Made by a program: the position numbers and the translations under genes. Positions 37,388-46,064 of a DNA stretch of 64,000 nucleotides are shown in pieces (position 1 is the first letter of the stretch; every line of letters starts with the position of its first letter). The notes under the pieces were generated by a model. It saw nothing but the letters and a program-made list of their open reading frames with translations, had not been told where the DNA came from and searched no databases. This DNA comes from Acidiferrimicrobium sp. IK (GTDB taxonomy: Bacteria; Actinomycetota; Acidimicrobiia; Acidimicrobiales; Palsa-688), in the NCBI RefSeq assembly GCF_025499425.1, contig NZ_JAIMCB010000008.1:124001-188000 (forward strand), in the 5' to 3' direction.

Positions 37388-40009
37388 ATGAGGTCCCTTT
37401 TGCAGGGTAGGTGGACCCCTCCGAAGGCTTGGCTCGAAGCGTTCGAGGCAGCGTCGGACGAGGAGCTGGTCCGCCTGCTCGAGCGCCGGCCCGATTTGCT
37501 CCTGCCGGCGCCGTCGGACATGGCGGAGCTCGCCGCCCGCTCCCTCGGGGAGGCCAGCGCCGGGCTGTTCTACGACACCGCCGAGCGCCCCACCCGCCAG
37601 GTGCTGGAGTTGCTCTGCCTCGACCCTGGAGGGGTGCCCGACCCCGGAGCGCGGCTGGGAGCGACCGCGGAGGACATCGCGCCGGTCCTCGAGCACCTGC
37701 GGCAGTGCCGGATGATCCTGGTGCATCCCGACGGGACGGTGACGCCCAACCCCGCGCTGCAGGAGGTGATACCGCTCCCCTTCGGCCTGGGGCCGCGCGC
37801 GGAACACCTGTTCGCCACCCGCACCAACACCCAGTTGATGGCCGTGGCCACTCGCCTCGGCCTGTCGACCGCCGGCGCCAAGCCGGCGCTGGTCAAACGG
37901 CTGGTGGCGGCCCTAGCCGAGCCGGGACGAGTAGAGCGCCTTCGCCTCGACGCGCCAGGCCAGTCGGGTGCCCTCCTCGACCAAGCCGCCACCCACCCGC
38001 AGATCCGTCTGGTCAGCGGCGTCGAGCCGCACCTCCGTCGAGGCGGCCCTGCCGCCTGGTGCATCGAGCGGGGCCTTTTGGTCCAGGTGGACTGGAGTAC
38101 CGTGGTCATGCCCCGAGAGGTAGGCGTCGCGCTCCGGCCCGCTGCCGCCGGCAGCCAGTTCGATCCCTCGCCGCCCGCCGTTCTGGCGCACCCGGTCGAC
38201 CGGGAACAGGTCGACCAGTCAGCGGGGGAGGCTGCGCTGCATCTGGTGCAGGACGTCGAGGCTGTCGCCGAACGGTGGAGCGGCGCGCCGGTAAATCTGC
38301 TCCAGTCCGGCGGCCTCGGGATCCGCGAGGTACGCCGGCTGGCCAAGGCGCTCGAGCGCAGCGACGCCGACACCTCCCGGATCGTCGAGCTGGCAGCCGA
38401 GGCGGGCCTGGTGGGCGTCGACGAGTCAGGCGCGGTCATGCCCACACCGGCCTACGACGAGTGGCGCCGGCTTCCCACAGCCGGTCGTTGGGTGCGCCTG
38501 GCCGACGCGTGGCAGCGCATGATCGGTTCCCTGCACCAGGTCGGCGCGCACGGCGACGACGGCAAACCCGTGCCGCCCCTCCTCGGATGGCGACCGTCGG
38601 CGTTGGGGTTGATGCGCCGGATCCTGCTGCTCTCCGCCGTCGCCGACGCCGGGCCGGGCATGGCGGCCGACCCCGCCGGCGTGGCAGCCCGAGCCGAATG
38701 GCTCCGACCCGCGCTCTGGCAGGACAGCCCGGCGGCGGCGTGGGTAGAGCGCACGCTCGGCGAAGCCGCCCTGCTCGGCGTGGCGGTGGGGGGCGTTCTC
38801 AGCACGTTCGGAACAGCGCTGACGGAGTCGGACTTCCCTCGGGCCGAGGAGCTGCTCGCCCGCGTTGCCCCGCCGCTGGCCGAACGGGTGATCCTGCAGG
38901 CCGACCTCACCGCCACCGTCGCGGGGGAGCCGCCCGCTTCGCTTCGCGACGAGTTGGACCTCCTCGCTGCTGTGGAGTCGCGGGGCCAGGCGACGGTCTG
39001 GCGCTTCAGCGAGGCCAGCGTGCGACGCGGCTACGAGGCCGGCCGCAGCGCCGCGGAGATCATCGACTTCCTCGAACGTCACGCCGCCCACGGGGTCCCC
39101 CAGCCGTTGCGCTACATGATCGAGGACGTCGGCCGGCGCTTCGGCCGGCTCCGTCTCGGCAGCGCCGGATGCTACGTCGTGTGCGAGGAGCCGGCGTTGC
39201 TCGCAGAGGTGTTACGGGTCAAGAAGGTGGCTGCCCTGGGGCTACGTTCGCTGGCGCCGACGGTGGCGATCACCGCCCGCTCCCCCGAGGCGGTGCTCGA
39301 GGCGCTGCGGGCGGCCGGGTACCTGCCGGCGCTCGAGGGAGCGGACGGGGCGGTTGCGCTGCAGAGGACCCCAGCCCACCGGGTCCGCGACGGCGGCCCC
39401 GGTGACGAGTTCGACGGGCTCGCCGGCCTGGCCGAAGCGCTGCTCGCCGGCGGGCTCGACCCCGACCTCGACGACGACGAAGCAGAAGCCATAGACGGCC
39501 TGTTGGGCGACTTGGAGCTGCTGGGCGGGATCGCCGGTCTGCCGACTGGGCTGGCGCAGCTCCTCGCGGACGCCAGCTCGGCGGGGGCAGGCGACCCGCC
39601 GGTCGGCGAGGAGCTTCGCGACCTCGTCTCCCGGCTGCGAAGCGCGCCGCCGCGCAGCCAGGCGCCCCCGAGCCGAGGCGGATCGCCAGGCGCGAGGCAA
39701 GGGGGAGCGACGCTCCCCTTTCCCCAGCCGGAGCTGTTCGACGGGCGGCCGACCACGATCGTCAAGGACCAGCGGGCCATGCCCGACCTCCTCATGGCCG
39801 CCTACCAGGCCGGGTGGGCGGTGCGCATGAGTTACGTCAACACCAAGGGCATGGCCGGCGAGTTCTTCGCAGAGATCCTCGGCGTCGGTCGGGGCAAGGT
39901 CCGGCTGCGCTACCTGAGCGACCGTCACGGCGGAGGGGAGCTGGCGATCTACCGGATCGAATGGGTCCGGGTGGCCACCGAAGCCGAGGAAGAGGCGTTG
40001 GGCTGGTGA
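37388..40009 (+). CDS. Helicase-associated (XPB partner) protein
   Basis: 873 aa. It begins with EAFEAASDEELVRLLERRPDLL, a signature of the actinobacterial 'helicase C-terminal domain-containing' family (M. tuberculosis Rv0862c type), with a winged-helix region and an acidic, then Pro/Gly linker near 780. A WYL-like end (DLLMAAYQAGWAVRMSYVN...GKVRLRYLSDRHGGG) closes it. ATG 37388 is used; the frame is open from GTG 37352. It overlaps the XPB gene by GTGA, and this gene pair is conserved in mycobacteria, so the products probably act together in DNA repair. Confidence 0.8.
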   Translation: MRSLLQGRWTPPKAWLEAFEAASDEELVRLLERRPDLLLPAPSDMAELAARSLGEASAGLFYDTAERPTRQVLELLCLDPGGVPDPGARLGATAEDIAPVLEHLRQCRMILVHPDGTVTPNPALQEVIPLPFGLGPRAEHLFATRTNTQLMAVATRLGLSTAGAKPALVKRLVAALAEPGRVERLRLDAPGQSGALLDQAATHPQIRLVSGVEPHLRRGGPAAWCIERGLLVQVDWSTVVMPREVGVALRPAAAGSQFDPSPPAVLAHPVDREQVDQSAGEAALHLVQDVEAVAERWSGAPVNLLQSGGLGIREVRRLAKALERSDADTSRIVELAAEAGLVGVDESGAVMPTPAYDEWRRLPTAGRWVRLADAWQRMIGSLHQVGAHGDDGKPVPPLLGWRPSALGLMRRILLLSAVADAGPGMAADPAGVAARAEWLRPALWQDSPAAAWVERTLGEAALLGVAVGGVLSTFGTALTESDFPRAEELLARVAPPLAERVILQADLTATVAGEPPASLRDELDLLAAVESRGQATVWRFSEASVRRGYEAGRSAAEIIDFLERHAAHGVPQPLRYMIEDVGRRFGRLRLGSAGCYVVCEEPALLAEVLRVKKVAALGLRSLAPTVAITARSPEAVLEALRAAGYLPALEGADGAVALQRTPAHRVRDGGPGDEFDGLAGLAEALLAGGLDPDLDDDEAEAIDGLLGDLELLGGIAGLPTGLAQLLADASSAGAGDPPVGEELRDLVSRLRSAPPRSQAPPSRGGSPGARQGGATLPFPQPELFDGRPTTIVKDQRAMPDLLMAAYQAGWAVRMSYVNTKGMAGEFFAEILGVGRGKVRLRYLSDRHGGGELAIYRIEWVRVATEAEEEALGW

Positions 40010-41673
40010 GCGACGGACCGTTGATCGTCCAATCGGACCGGACCCTGCTGCTCGAGACCGACCACCCCGACGCCGCGGCGTGCCGCGCCGCCATCGCCGC
40101 TTTTGCCGAACTGGAGCGGTCGCCCGAGCACGTCCACACCTACCGGGTCACGTCGCTGGCGCTCTGGAACGCTCGGGCTGCGGGCCACGACGCCGAGGAG
40201 GTCGTCGACGCCCTCCTGCACTGGTCGCGCTACAGCGTGCCGCAGTCGCTGCTCGTCGACGTGGCCGAGACCATGGCCAGGTACGGCCGGGTGGTGCTCG
40301 ACGTCGACGCCGTGCACGGGCTGGTGCTGCGCAGCCAGGACCGACCGGTGCTCGAGGAGATCGTCCGGACCAAGGCCGTCGCCGGCCTGATCGGCCCCCG
40401 CATCGACGGCGAGACCGTCGCCGTGTCGCGCTCCGAACGCGGCCGTCTCAAGCAGGCGCTACTCAAGATCGGCTGGCCGGCCGAGGACCGGGCCGGCTAC
40501 GTGGACGGCGCCGCCCACCCGATCGCCCTGCGAAGCGACGCGTTCGAGCTGCGCGGCTACCAGCTCCAGGCGGTCGACGCCTTCTCCGCGGCCGGCAGCG
40601 GCGTCGTCGTCCTGCCCTGCGGCTCCGGCAAGACCCTCGTGGGAGCGGCCGCCATGGCCGCGACCGGGGCCCGCACCCTGATCCTCGTCACCAACGTCGT
40701 GGCGGGGCGCCAGTGGCGCACCGAGCTTTTGGCCCGCACCACCCTCACCGACGCAGAGATCGGGGAGTACTCCGGTCAGCGCAAGGAGATCCGGCCGGTC
40801 ACCATCGCCACCTACCAGATCCTGAGCGCCCGGCGAGGCGGGCTGTACCCGCACCTGGAGGTCTTCTCGGCCGAGGACTGGGGACTGATCGTCTACGACG
40901 AGGTCCACCTGCTGCCCGCACCGGTGTTCCGCATGACCGCCGAGATCCAGAGCCGGCGCCGCCTCGGGCTCACCGCCACCCTCGTGCGCGAGGACGGCCG
41001 GGAGGGGGACGTGTTCAGCCTCATCGGACCGAAGCGCTTCGACGCGCCGTGGCGCGACATCGAGGCGCAGGGATGGATCGCACCGGCCTCGTGCACCGAG
41101 ATCCGCGTGACCCTCACCGACGAGGAGCGCATGGCCTACGCCCTGGCCGAGGCCGAGGACCGTTACCGTGTCGGCGCCACCGCCGGCTCCAAGCTGCACG
41201 TCGTCAGCCGCCTATGCGAACAGGCCGCGGCCCGACACGAGCCGGTCCTGGTGATCGGCCAGTACCTCGACCAGCTCGACCAGCTCGGCCGGCGGCTGGA
41301 CGCGCCGGTGCTCACCGGCAAGACCCCGGTGCGCCAACGCGAAGCGCTTTTCGAGGCGTTCCGGCGAGGCGAGATCCCGGTGCTCGTGGTTTCGAAGGTG
41401 GCCAACTTCAGCGTCGATTTGCCCGACGCATCCATCGCCATCCAGGTGTCAGGCACCTTCGGGAGCCGCCAGGAAGAGGCCCAGCGCCTCGGGCGGGTCC
41501 TACGGCCCAAGGCAGACGGGCGCCAGGCGCACTTCTTCACCGTCGTGGCGCGCGACACCAACGACCAGGAGTTCGCGGCCCGCCGTCAACGGTTCTTGGC
41601 CGAGCAGGGCTACGCCTACCGCATAGCCGACGCGGACGCCGACGTGGAGTGGCTGGACCGCCAGGGCGGCTGA
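40006..41673 (+). CDS. XPB/Ssl2-like DNA repair helicase
   Basis: 555 aa, superfamily 2, 3'-5' DNA helicase. An N-terminal XPB DRD-like domain (SDRTLLLETDHPDA ... LRSQDRPVLEEI) precedes motif I LPCGSGKTLVG, motif Ia, motif II YDEVHLLPA (DEVH), motif III LTATLVREDG, the RED motif within VREDGREGD, and motifs V/VI at VSKVANFSVDLPDASIAIQVSG and EAQRLGRVLRPK. GTG 40006 overlaps the partner's stop. It is homologous to mycobacterial Rv0861c (ERCC3). All motifs look intact. Confidence 0.92.
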   Translation: MSDGPLIVQSDRTLLLETDHPDAAACRAAIAAFAELERSPEHVHTYRVTSLALWNARAAGHDAEEVVDALLHWSRYSVPQSLLVDVAETMARYGRVVLDVDAVHGLVLRSQDRPVLEEIVRTKAVAGLIGPRIDGETVAVSRSERGRLKQALLKIGWPAEDRAGYVDGAAHPIALRSDAFELRGYQLQAVDAFSAAGSGVVVLPCGSGKTLVGAAAMAATGARTLILVTNVVAGRQWRTELLARTTLTDAEIGEYSGQRKEIRPVTIATYQILSARRGGLYPHLEVFSAEDWGLIVYDEVHLLPAPVFRMTAEIQSRRRLGLTATLVREDGREGDVFSLIGPKRFDAPWRDIEAQGWIAPASCTEIRVTLTDEERMAYALAEAEDRYRVGATAGSKLHVVSRLCEQAAARHEPVLVIGQYLDQLDQLGRRLDAPVLTGKTPVRQREALFEAFRRGEIPVLVVSKVANFSVDLPDASIAIQVSGTFGSRQEEAQRLGRVLRPKADGRQAHFFTVVARDTNDQEFAARRQRFLAEQGYAYRIADADADVEWLDRQGG

Positions 41674-41685
41674 GCCCACCGGGAG

Positions 41686-41715
41686 ACTGCATCCCAGCAG
41701 CAGTGCAGCTATTAT
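41686..41715 (+). promoter_or_regulatory. Putative promoter of the VapBC pair
   Basis: ACTGCA (41686-41691) and TATTAT (41710-41715) are spaced 18 bp. The -10 ends six bases before the vapB ATG, so the transcript would be leaderless. Flanking TGCA motifs (41704-41707 and 41715-41718) form a small dyad over the -10 that the antitoxin could bind. Confidence 0.4.
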
Positions 41716-41721
41716 GCAGGC

Positions 41722-41958
41722 ATGGCGGTGGCGATCACCATCCGGGACGTGCCCGACGAGGTCAGGGACGAGCTGGCGGCTCGCGCTGCTCGAGCCGGCA
41801 AGTCCCTGCAGGAGTACCTCCGAGGCATGCTCATCGACACCGTCGAACGTCCACCGGCCGCCGACGTCATCGCCAGAGCGAGGGCTCGCGTCGGGGTGAC
41901 CGGGACCCGGGCCGGCGCCGAATCCATCCTCGCCGCCCGGGACGCCGAGCGCCGGTGA
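41722..41958 (+). CDS. vapB: VapB/FitA-type ribbon-helix-helix antitoxin
   Basis: 78 aa. An N-terminal RHH fold (AITIRDVPDEVRDELAARAARAGKSLQEYLRGML) is typical of FitA-like antitoxins, with a charged C-terminal tail that would wrap the toxin. It overlaps the PIN-domain gene by 4 nt (GTGA). It binds its own promoter in known homologues. It sits 48 bp behind the XPB gene. Confidence 0.88.
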   Translation: MAVAITIRDVPDEVRDELAARAARAGKSLQEYLRGMLIDTVERPPAADVIARARARVGVTGTRAGAESILAARDAERR

Positions 41959-42353
41959 GCGGACGGGTCGTCTGCGACGCGTCCGCGCTCGCGGCTTTGT
42001 TGATGGACGCCGGGCCTGACGGCACGTGGGTGACCGCTGCGCTCAGCGGCATGGATCTCGCCGCCCCGAGCCTCGTCGGCTCCGAGACGGCCAACGTCGT
42101 GCGCCGCCACGAGCTGGCCGGTCTGATCGGCGCCGACCAGGCCGCGCAGGTCCACGCCGACCTGCTCGACCTCACCGTCGAGCATTGGCCCTACGAGCTC
42201 GTCGCCGCACGGGCCTGGCAGCTGCGCCACAACCTGTCGGTCTACGACGCCGCCTATGTGGCGTTGGCGGAACTGCTCGAGACATCCCTCGTCACCCTCG
42301 ACCGCAGGATCGCCGCTGCGCCCGGCCTGCGCTGCCGGGTGTCGACGCCTTGA
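41955..42353 (+). CDS. vapC: VapC-type PIN-domain ribonuclease toxin
   Basis: 132 aa. PIN acidic residues: Asp in VVCDASALAALL, Glu in SETANVVRR, Asp in SVYDAAYVALAE, Asp in TLDRRI. GTG 41955 follows directly from VapB. Family members cleave tRNA or rRNA when freed from antitoxin. Nothing looks truncated. Confidence 0.9.
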   Translation: MSGRVVCDASALAALLMDAGPDGTWVTAALSGMDLAAPSLVGSETANVVRRHELAGLIGADQAAQVHADLLDLTVEHWPYELVAARAWQLRHNLSVYDAAYVALAELLETSLVTLDRRIAAAPGLRCRVSTP

Positions 42354-42454
42354 GCGACCCTCAACCGCCACGCTGATGGCTCATCTCGTCGCGTGCGGCC
42401 GCTGGCTGGCGCGGAGGTTCAGGCGCCCGGCGCCCTTTCCCCGACCCCGAGCTG

Positions 42455-43402
42455 TCAGAAGTAGATGACCGACCGGGCCCGCTCGGTGACCTCGTCGATG
42501 TCACCGGTCCACGCTTCGGTCGAGAGGTACTTCCAGCCGCCGTCGCAGACCATCGTGACGATGGTCCCCTCGTCGATCTCCGCCGCGCACTTGGCGGCCG
42601 CGGCCATGATCGCCCCCGACGAGATGCCGGCGAACACGCCGACCTCGGCCAGGCGGCGGGTCCACTCGATCGACTCGCGGGGCCCCACGATCTTGGAGCG
42701 GTCGAGCAGGTCGAAGCCGTCGTTGTCGGTGAACACCGGCGGGATGAACCCCTCGTCGAGGTTCTTCAAGCCGTCGACCATCTCCCCCGCCGGCGGCTGC
42801 ACCGCCCACACCTGCACTTCGGGGTTGCGCTCCTTCAGGTACCGGCCGACGCCCATCAGCGTGCCGGCGGTGCCGAGCCCGGCCACGAAGTGGGTGATCT
42901 CCGGGCAGTCCCGCCAGATCTCCGGGCCGGTGCCCTCGTAGTGGGCGCGGGGGTTGGACGGGTTGGCGTACTGGTAGGGGAACCACCAGTCGCGATGCTC
43001 CGCGGCCAGTTGCTGGGCCCGGCGCATCGCGCCGTTGGACCCCTCGGAGCCGGGCGAGGCGATGATCTCCGCGCCCCACACCCCGAGCAGCTGGCGCCGC
43101 TCCACCGACACGTTGTCGGGCAGCACCACCTTGAGCGGGTAGCCCTTGACCTTGGCGATCATCGCCAGAGCGATGCCGGTGTTGCCCGAGGAGGACTCGA
43201 GGATCTGCTGGCCCGGCTTCAAGCTGCCGTCCTTCTCCGCCTCCTCGACCATCGCCTTGGCGGCCCGGTCCTTCACCGACCCGCCCGGGTTGGCGCCCTC
43301 CAGCTTGGCCAGGATCGTCACCCGCGGGTTGGGGCTGAGTTCGCTGATGTCGAGCATCGGCGTGTCGCCGATGAGCTCGAGGATGCTCGTGTAGCGGGAC
43401 AT
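42455..43402 (-). CDS. cysM: CysO-dependent cysteine synthase (PLP enzyme)
   Basis: 315 aa fold-type II PLP enzyme. The Schiff-base lysine is in GGSVKDRAAKAM, the substrate loop is SSSGNTGIA, the PLP phosphate loop is GLGTAGTLMGVGRYL and SSGAIMAAA follows near the end. In mycobacteria CysM uses O-phosphoserine and the thiocarboxylate of CysO. Here cysO lies 1 nt upstream and mec before that, so assignment to CysM rather than CysK is strong. The C-terminus (RARSVIYF) is complete. It converges on vapC. Confidence 0.93.
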   Translation of the reverse strand: MSRYTSILELIGDTPMLDISELSPNPRVTILAKLEGANPGGSVKDRAAKAMVEEAEKDGSLKPGQQILESSSGNTGIALAMIAKVKGYPLKVVLPDNVSVERRQLLGVWGAEIIASPGSEGSNGAMRRAQQLAAEHRDWWFPYQYANPSNPRAHYEGTGPEIWRDCPEITHFVAGLGTAGTLMGVGRYLKERNPEVQVWAVQPPAGEMVDGLKNLDEGFIPPVFTDNDGFDLLDRSKIVGPRESIEWTRRLAEVGVFAGISSGAIMAAAAKCAAEIDEGTIVTMVCDGGWKYLSTEAWTGDIDEVTERARSVIYF

Positions 43403-43403
43403 G

Positions 43404-43679
43404 TCAGCCCCCGGCCACGGCCGGCATCAACGTGAGGGTGTCGGTCTCGGCGACCTTGGCGTCGAGCTTGCCCAGATAGCGGATGTCGTCGTCGTTGAGG
43501 AACACGTTGAGGTGGCGGTGGAGGTCGCCTTCGGGGGTCAGCAGCTGGTCCTTGAGGCCGGGGTGCTTGGCGACGAGGTCGTCGAACACCTCGCCGACCG
43601 TCGCTCCTTCGGCTTGGACCGTGGCCTCACCACCCGCGGACGGACGGAGGATGGCGGGCAGGCGAACGGCGACAGACAC
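43404..43679 (-). CDS. cysO: Sulfur-carrier protein CysO (MoaD/ThiS family)
   Basis: 91 aa beta-grasp protein ending in the di-glycine VAGG that is thiocarboxylated. EVFDDLVAKHPGLKDQL, NVFLNDDDIRYLGKLD and DTLTLMPAVAGG match the MoaD-like pattern. It donates sulfur to CysM and the resulting CysO-Cys is cut by Mec, all in one operon. GTG or ATG ambiguity at the start is small, as MSVAVRLP is the family start. Confidence 0.93.
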   Translation of the reverse strand: MSVAVRLPAILRPSAGGEATVQAEGATVGEVFDDLVAKHPGLKDQLLTPEGDLHRHLNVFLNDDDIRYLGKLDAKVAETDTLTLMPAVAGG

Positions 43680-43739
43680 GGTGGAGCTCCCTGGGAGTGC
43701 GGGCGGTGACCGGAGACGAATTGTCGACCGGTCGTGTCG

Positions 43740-44177
43740 TCATTGTAGGGCGATCGGCCGTTCTACGACCGCCCCGTCGCGGATCCTGTAGGCCCGCACC
43801 ACCGGTTCGACGTCGCGCAGCGACACGAGCACGTACCACCAGTCCGGGTCGGGCGCCTGGCCGATGTCGGTCGGGGACGGGTACGCGTCGGTGTGGGTGT
43901 GGGAGTGCCACACCCCGAGCACGCTCAGCCCGGCGTCCTCCGCGGCCCGGTCGGCGCGCAGCATGGCGCGCGGCTCGACGGTGTAGACCCGCGACGACGC
44001 CGCCACGTTGGGCGCCGGGTAGCACGCCGTCGCCAGGGCCGACTCGCCGTCGGGGTGGCCTCCGAGGAGCCCGCACGCCTCGAGGGGATAGCCGGCCAGG
44101 CAGGCGGCGACCATCTCCGCGTGCACGCTGGCGGCGAGGGTCAAGGTGGGGAAAGGGGACGCCGCGGTGGTCGGCAC
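43740..44177 (-). CDS. mec: JAMM/M67 metalloprotease that releases cysteine from CysO
   Basis: 145 aa. The JAMM motif is complete: Glu in PLEACGLLGG and HSHTHTDAYPSPTD (H-x-H-x7-S-x2-D). The YRIRDGAVVERP tail resembles mycobacterial Mec. It hydrolyses the peptide bond of CysO-Cys, freeing cysteine. ATG 44177 may be a few codons early; MVAACL further on is too late because the preceding strand is conserved. Only 26 bp separate it from the divergent smpB start. Confidence 0.92.
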   Translation of the reverse strand: MPTTAASPFPTLTLAASVHAEMVAACLAGYPLEACGLLGGHPDGESALATACYPAPNVAASSRVYTVEPRAMLRADRAAEDAGLSVLGVWHSHTHTDAYPSPTDIGQAPDPDWWYVLVSLRDVEPVVRAYRIRDGAVVERPIALQ

Positions 44178-44203
44178 GGCGGTGACGGTACCTTGGGTGG
44201 ACT

Positions 44204-44716
44204 GTGTCGTCGAAGTCCGGTGGTCAGAAGAAGGTCAAGGCAGGCGGGCCGCGCCCGGTCGCCCAGAACCGCCGCGCCCGTCACGAGTACGACATCCTCG
44301 ACACCTACGAGGCGGGCATCGTCCTGGTCGGCTCCGAGGTCAAGTCGCTGCGGGAGGGCAACGTGGCCCTCCGCGACAGCTACGCCCGGGTGCAAAACGG
44401 CGAGGTGTGGGTGCACGGGGTGCACGTCGCGCCGTACTCCTACGCCAACGGTTTCGGTGCGGTCGACTCAGACCGCAGCCGCAAGCTGCTTTTGCACCGC
44501 CGTCAGATCGACGAGCTCACGGTCCGCACCGGCCAGGAGCAGCTGACCCTGATCCCGCTGTCGATCTACTTCAAAGACGGCCGGGCCAAGGTCGACCTGG
44601 CCCTGGCCCGGGGGCGGCGGTCCTACGACAAGCGCCACGCCATCGCGGAGCGCGACGCCGCGCTCGAGGCCCGCCGGGCGGCCGCCATCAGCCGGCGGGG
44701 GCTGGAGCCGGAGTGA
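44204..44716 (+). CDS. smpB: SsrA-binding protein SmpB
   Basis: 170 aa. Typical SmpB sequence: RRARHEYDILDTYEAGIVLVGSEVKSLREG, RVQNGEVWVHGVHV, and the C-terminal helix DKRHAIAERDAALEARRA. It carries tmRNA to stalled ribosomes. GTG 44204 lies only 26 bp from the mec start, so the mRNA has a very short leader. The tmRNA gene is 1.35 kb downstream on the same strand. Confidence 0.96.
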   Translation: MSSKSGGQKKVKAGGPRPVAQNRRARHEYDILDTYEAGIVLVGSEVKSLREGNVALRDSYARVQNGEVWVHGVHVAPYSYANGFGAVDSDRSRKLLLHRRQIDELTVRTGQEQLTLIPLSIYFKDGRAKVDLALARGRRSYDKRHAIAERDAALEARRAAAISRRGLEPE

Positions 44717-44744
44717 CCGGCGAAGTGGTCGTCGGGGGGACAAA

Positions 44745-44765
44745 CCGGGCGCCGAAAGCGCCCGG
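44745..44765 (+). terminator. Terminator-like hairpin after smpB
   Basis: Perfect 8-bp arms CCGGGCGC/GCGCCCGG around CGAAA, followed by GGGG-TAAAAG rather than a U run. It lies 29 bp after the smpB stop. Confidence 0.6.
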
Positions 44766-44799
44766 GGGTAAAAGTTCGTTGAGAACCGGCGGCCGGCTC

Positions 44800-44827
44800 T
44801 TGCATTCACCCCCCGGCGGGGTACAAG
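44800..44827 (+). promoter_or_regulatory. Putative promoter of the site-2 protease gene
   Basis: TTGCAT (44800-44805) and TACAAG (44822-44827) are spaced 16 bp. The -10 lies seven bases before ATG 44835, implying a leaderless transcript; no Shine-Dalgarno is present. Confidence 0.45.
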
Positions 44828-44834
44828 GGATCTC

Positions 44835-45986
44835 ATGAGGGACAGCCTCCGGCTCGGCCGCATCGGCGGCGTGGGCATCGGGATCCACTGGAGCCTGATC
44901 GCCATCGTCGTGCTCGTCGGCGCCGGGCTGGCCCGCAACCGGCTTCCTTTCGACGCCCCCGGCTACAGCGCCGCGACCTACGACCTGGTCGGGGCGGCCA
45001 CCGCCGTCGGCCTGATCGGCGCGGTGCTGCTCCACGAGTTCGGCCACGCGATCGTCGCCCGCCGGGCGGGGATGCGCGTCGACGGGATCACGCTGTCGTG
45101 GATGGGCGGGATCACGAGGATCGACGGTGACACCCGCAGCCCGGCGTGGGAGGCGGCCATCGCCGGTATCGGCCCGGCGGTCAGCTTGGCCGTCGGCGGC
45201 CTCTTCGCCATCGCCCGGATCGTGGTGGAGCAGGGCGGCACGAGCCGCCTGGCGGTGTCGGCCCTCGGGTGGCTGGCGGTCATCAACGTGTCCCTCGCGG
45301 TGTTCAATCTGATCCCCGCGTCCCCCCTCGACGGTGGCAGGGTCCTGCACGCCGGGTTGTGGAAGCTGACCCACGACCAGTGGCGGGCGACGCGGATCAC
45401 CAGCCGAATCGGGATCGGGTTCGGTGCGCTGGTCGTGGCGTTCTCCTTCCTGCTGCTGCTCCGAGGCCAGGGCGGGTTCCAGGCGCTGGTCCTGGCGTTC
45501 CTCGGCTACTGGCTGATGGCCGCCGCCCGCAGCGAGGAGCAGGCCGGCACGGTCCGGCGGGTCCTCGACGGGGCCACCGTCAGCGACATCATGCGACCGG
45601 TCGGGGGCGCCCCGGGGTGGATCACCGTCCAGGCGTTCGTCGACGCCTACGACTCTCCCCGTCCGGGCTGGGTGTGGCTGCTCGAGGGATGGGGCGGCGG
45701 CTACCAGGCGGTGGTGTCCGGAGACCGGGTCCGCAGCGTCCCGCTCCACGAGTGGGGGGTGCGCCGCCCGATCGACCTGGCCGTACCGGTGAACGCCGTC
45801 GCCGGCGCCTCACCGGGAGACGACGCCCTCGCCACTCTCAGCCGGACCGGGGGCAGCCAGATCATCCTGGTAGTCGACGGCGGTCACACGATCGGGGCGG
45901 TCCTGCCCTCCGACGTGGAAGCGATGCTCAGCTCCGGACGCCGGACGGTGCCCGGTCGGGCCGCAGCCGGCGCCCGGGCCCACTAG
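44835..45986 (+). CDS. Site-2 protease family (M50) membrane metalloprotease with C-terminal CBS-like region
   Basis: 383 aa. Zinc site HEFGHAIVARRAG (HExxH) lies in the second helix; the third ligand motif NLIPASPLDGGRVLHA (LDG) is in a later helix. About five membrane helices precede a soluble part at 240-370 with CBS-like features (TVSDIMRPVGGAPGW...; SQIILVVDGGHTIGAVLPSDVE). Such proteases cut membrane-anchored regulators; the target is unknown. It lies between smpB and ssrA, as a single gene. Confidence 0.9.
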   Translation: MRDSLRLGRIGGVGIGIHWSLIAIVVLVGAGLARNRLPFDAPGYSAATYDLVGAATAVGLIGAVLLHEFGHAIVARRAGMRVDGITLSWMGGITRIDGDTRSPAWEAAIAGIGPAVSLAVGGLFAIARIVVEQGGTSRLAVSALGWLAVINVSLAVFNLIPASPLDGGRVLHAGLWKLTHDQWRATRITSRIGIGFGALVVAFSFLLLLRGQGGFQALVLAFLGYWLMAAARSEEQAGTVRRVLDGATVSDIMRPVGGAPGWITVQAFVDAYDSPRPGWVWLLEGWGGGYQAVVSGDRVRSVPLHEWGVRRPIDLAVPVNAVAGASPGDDALATLSRTGGSQIILVVDGGHTIGAVLPSDVEAMLSSGRRTVPGRAAAGARAH

Positions 45987-46064
45987 GCCTGACGGCGGCC
46001 GGTCGGCGCCGCCCGCCGCTGGGTGGCGGCACGGGAGTACCATGGCGATGCTGCACATTGACAT

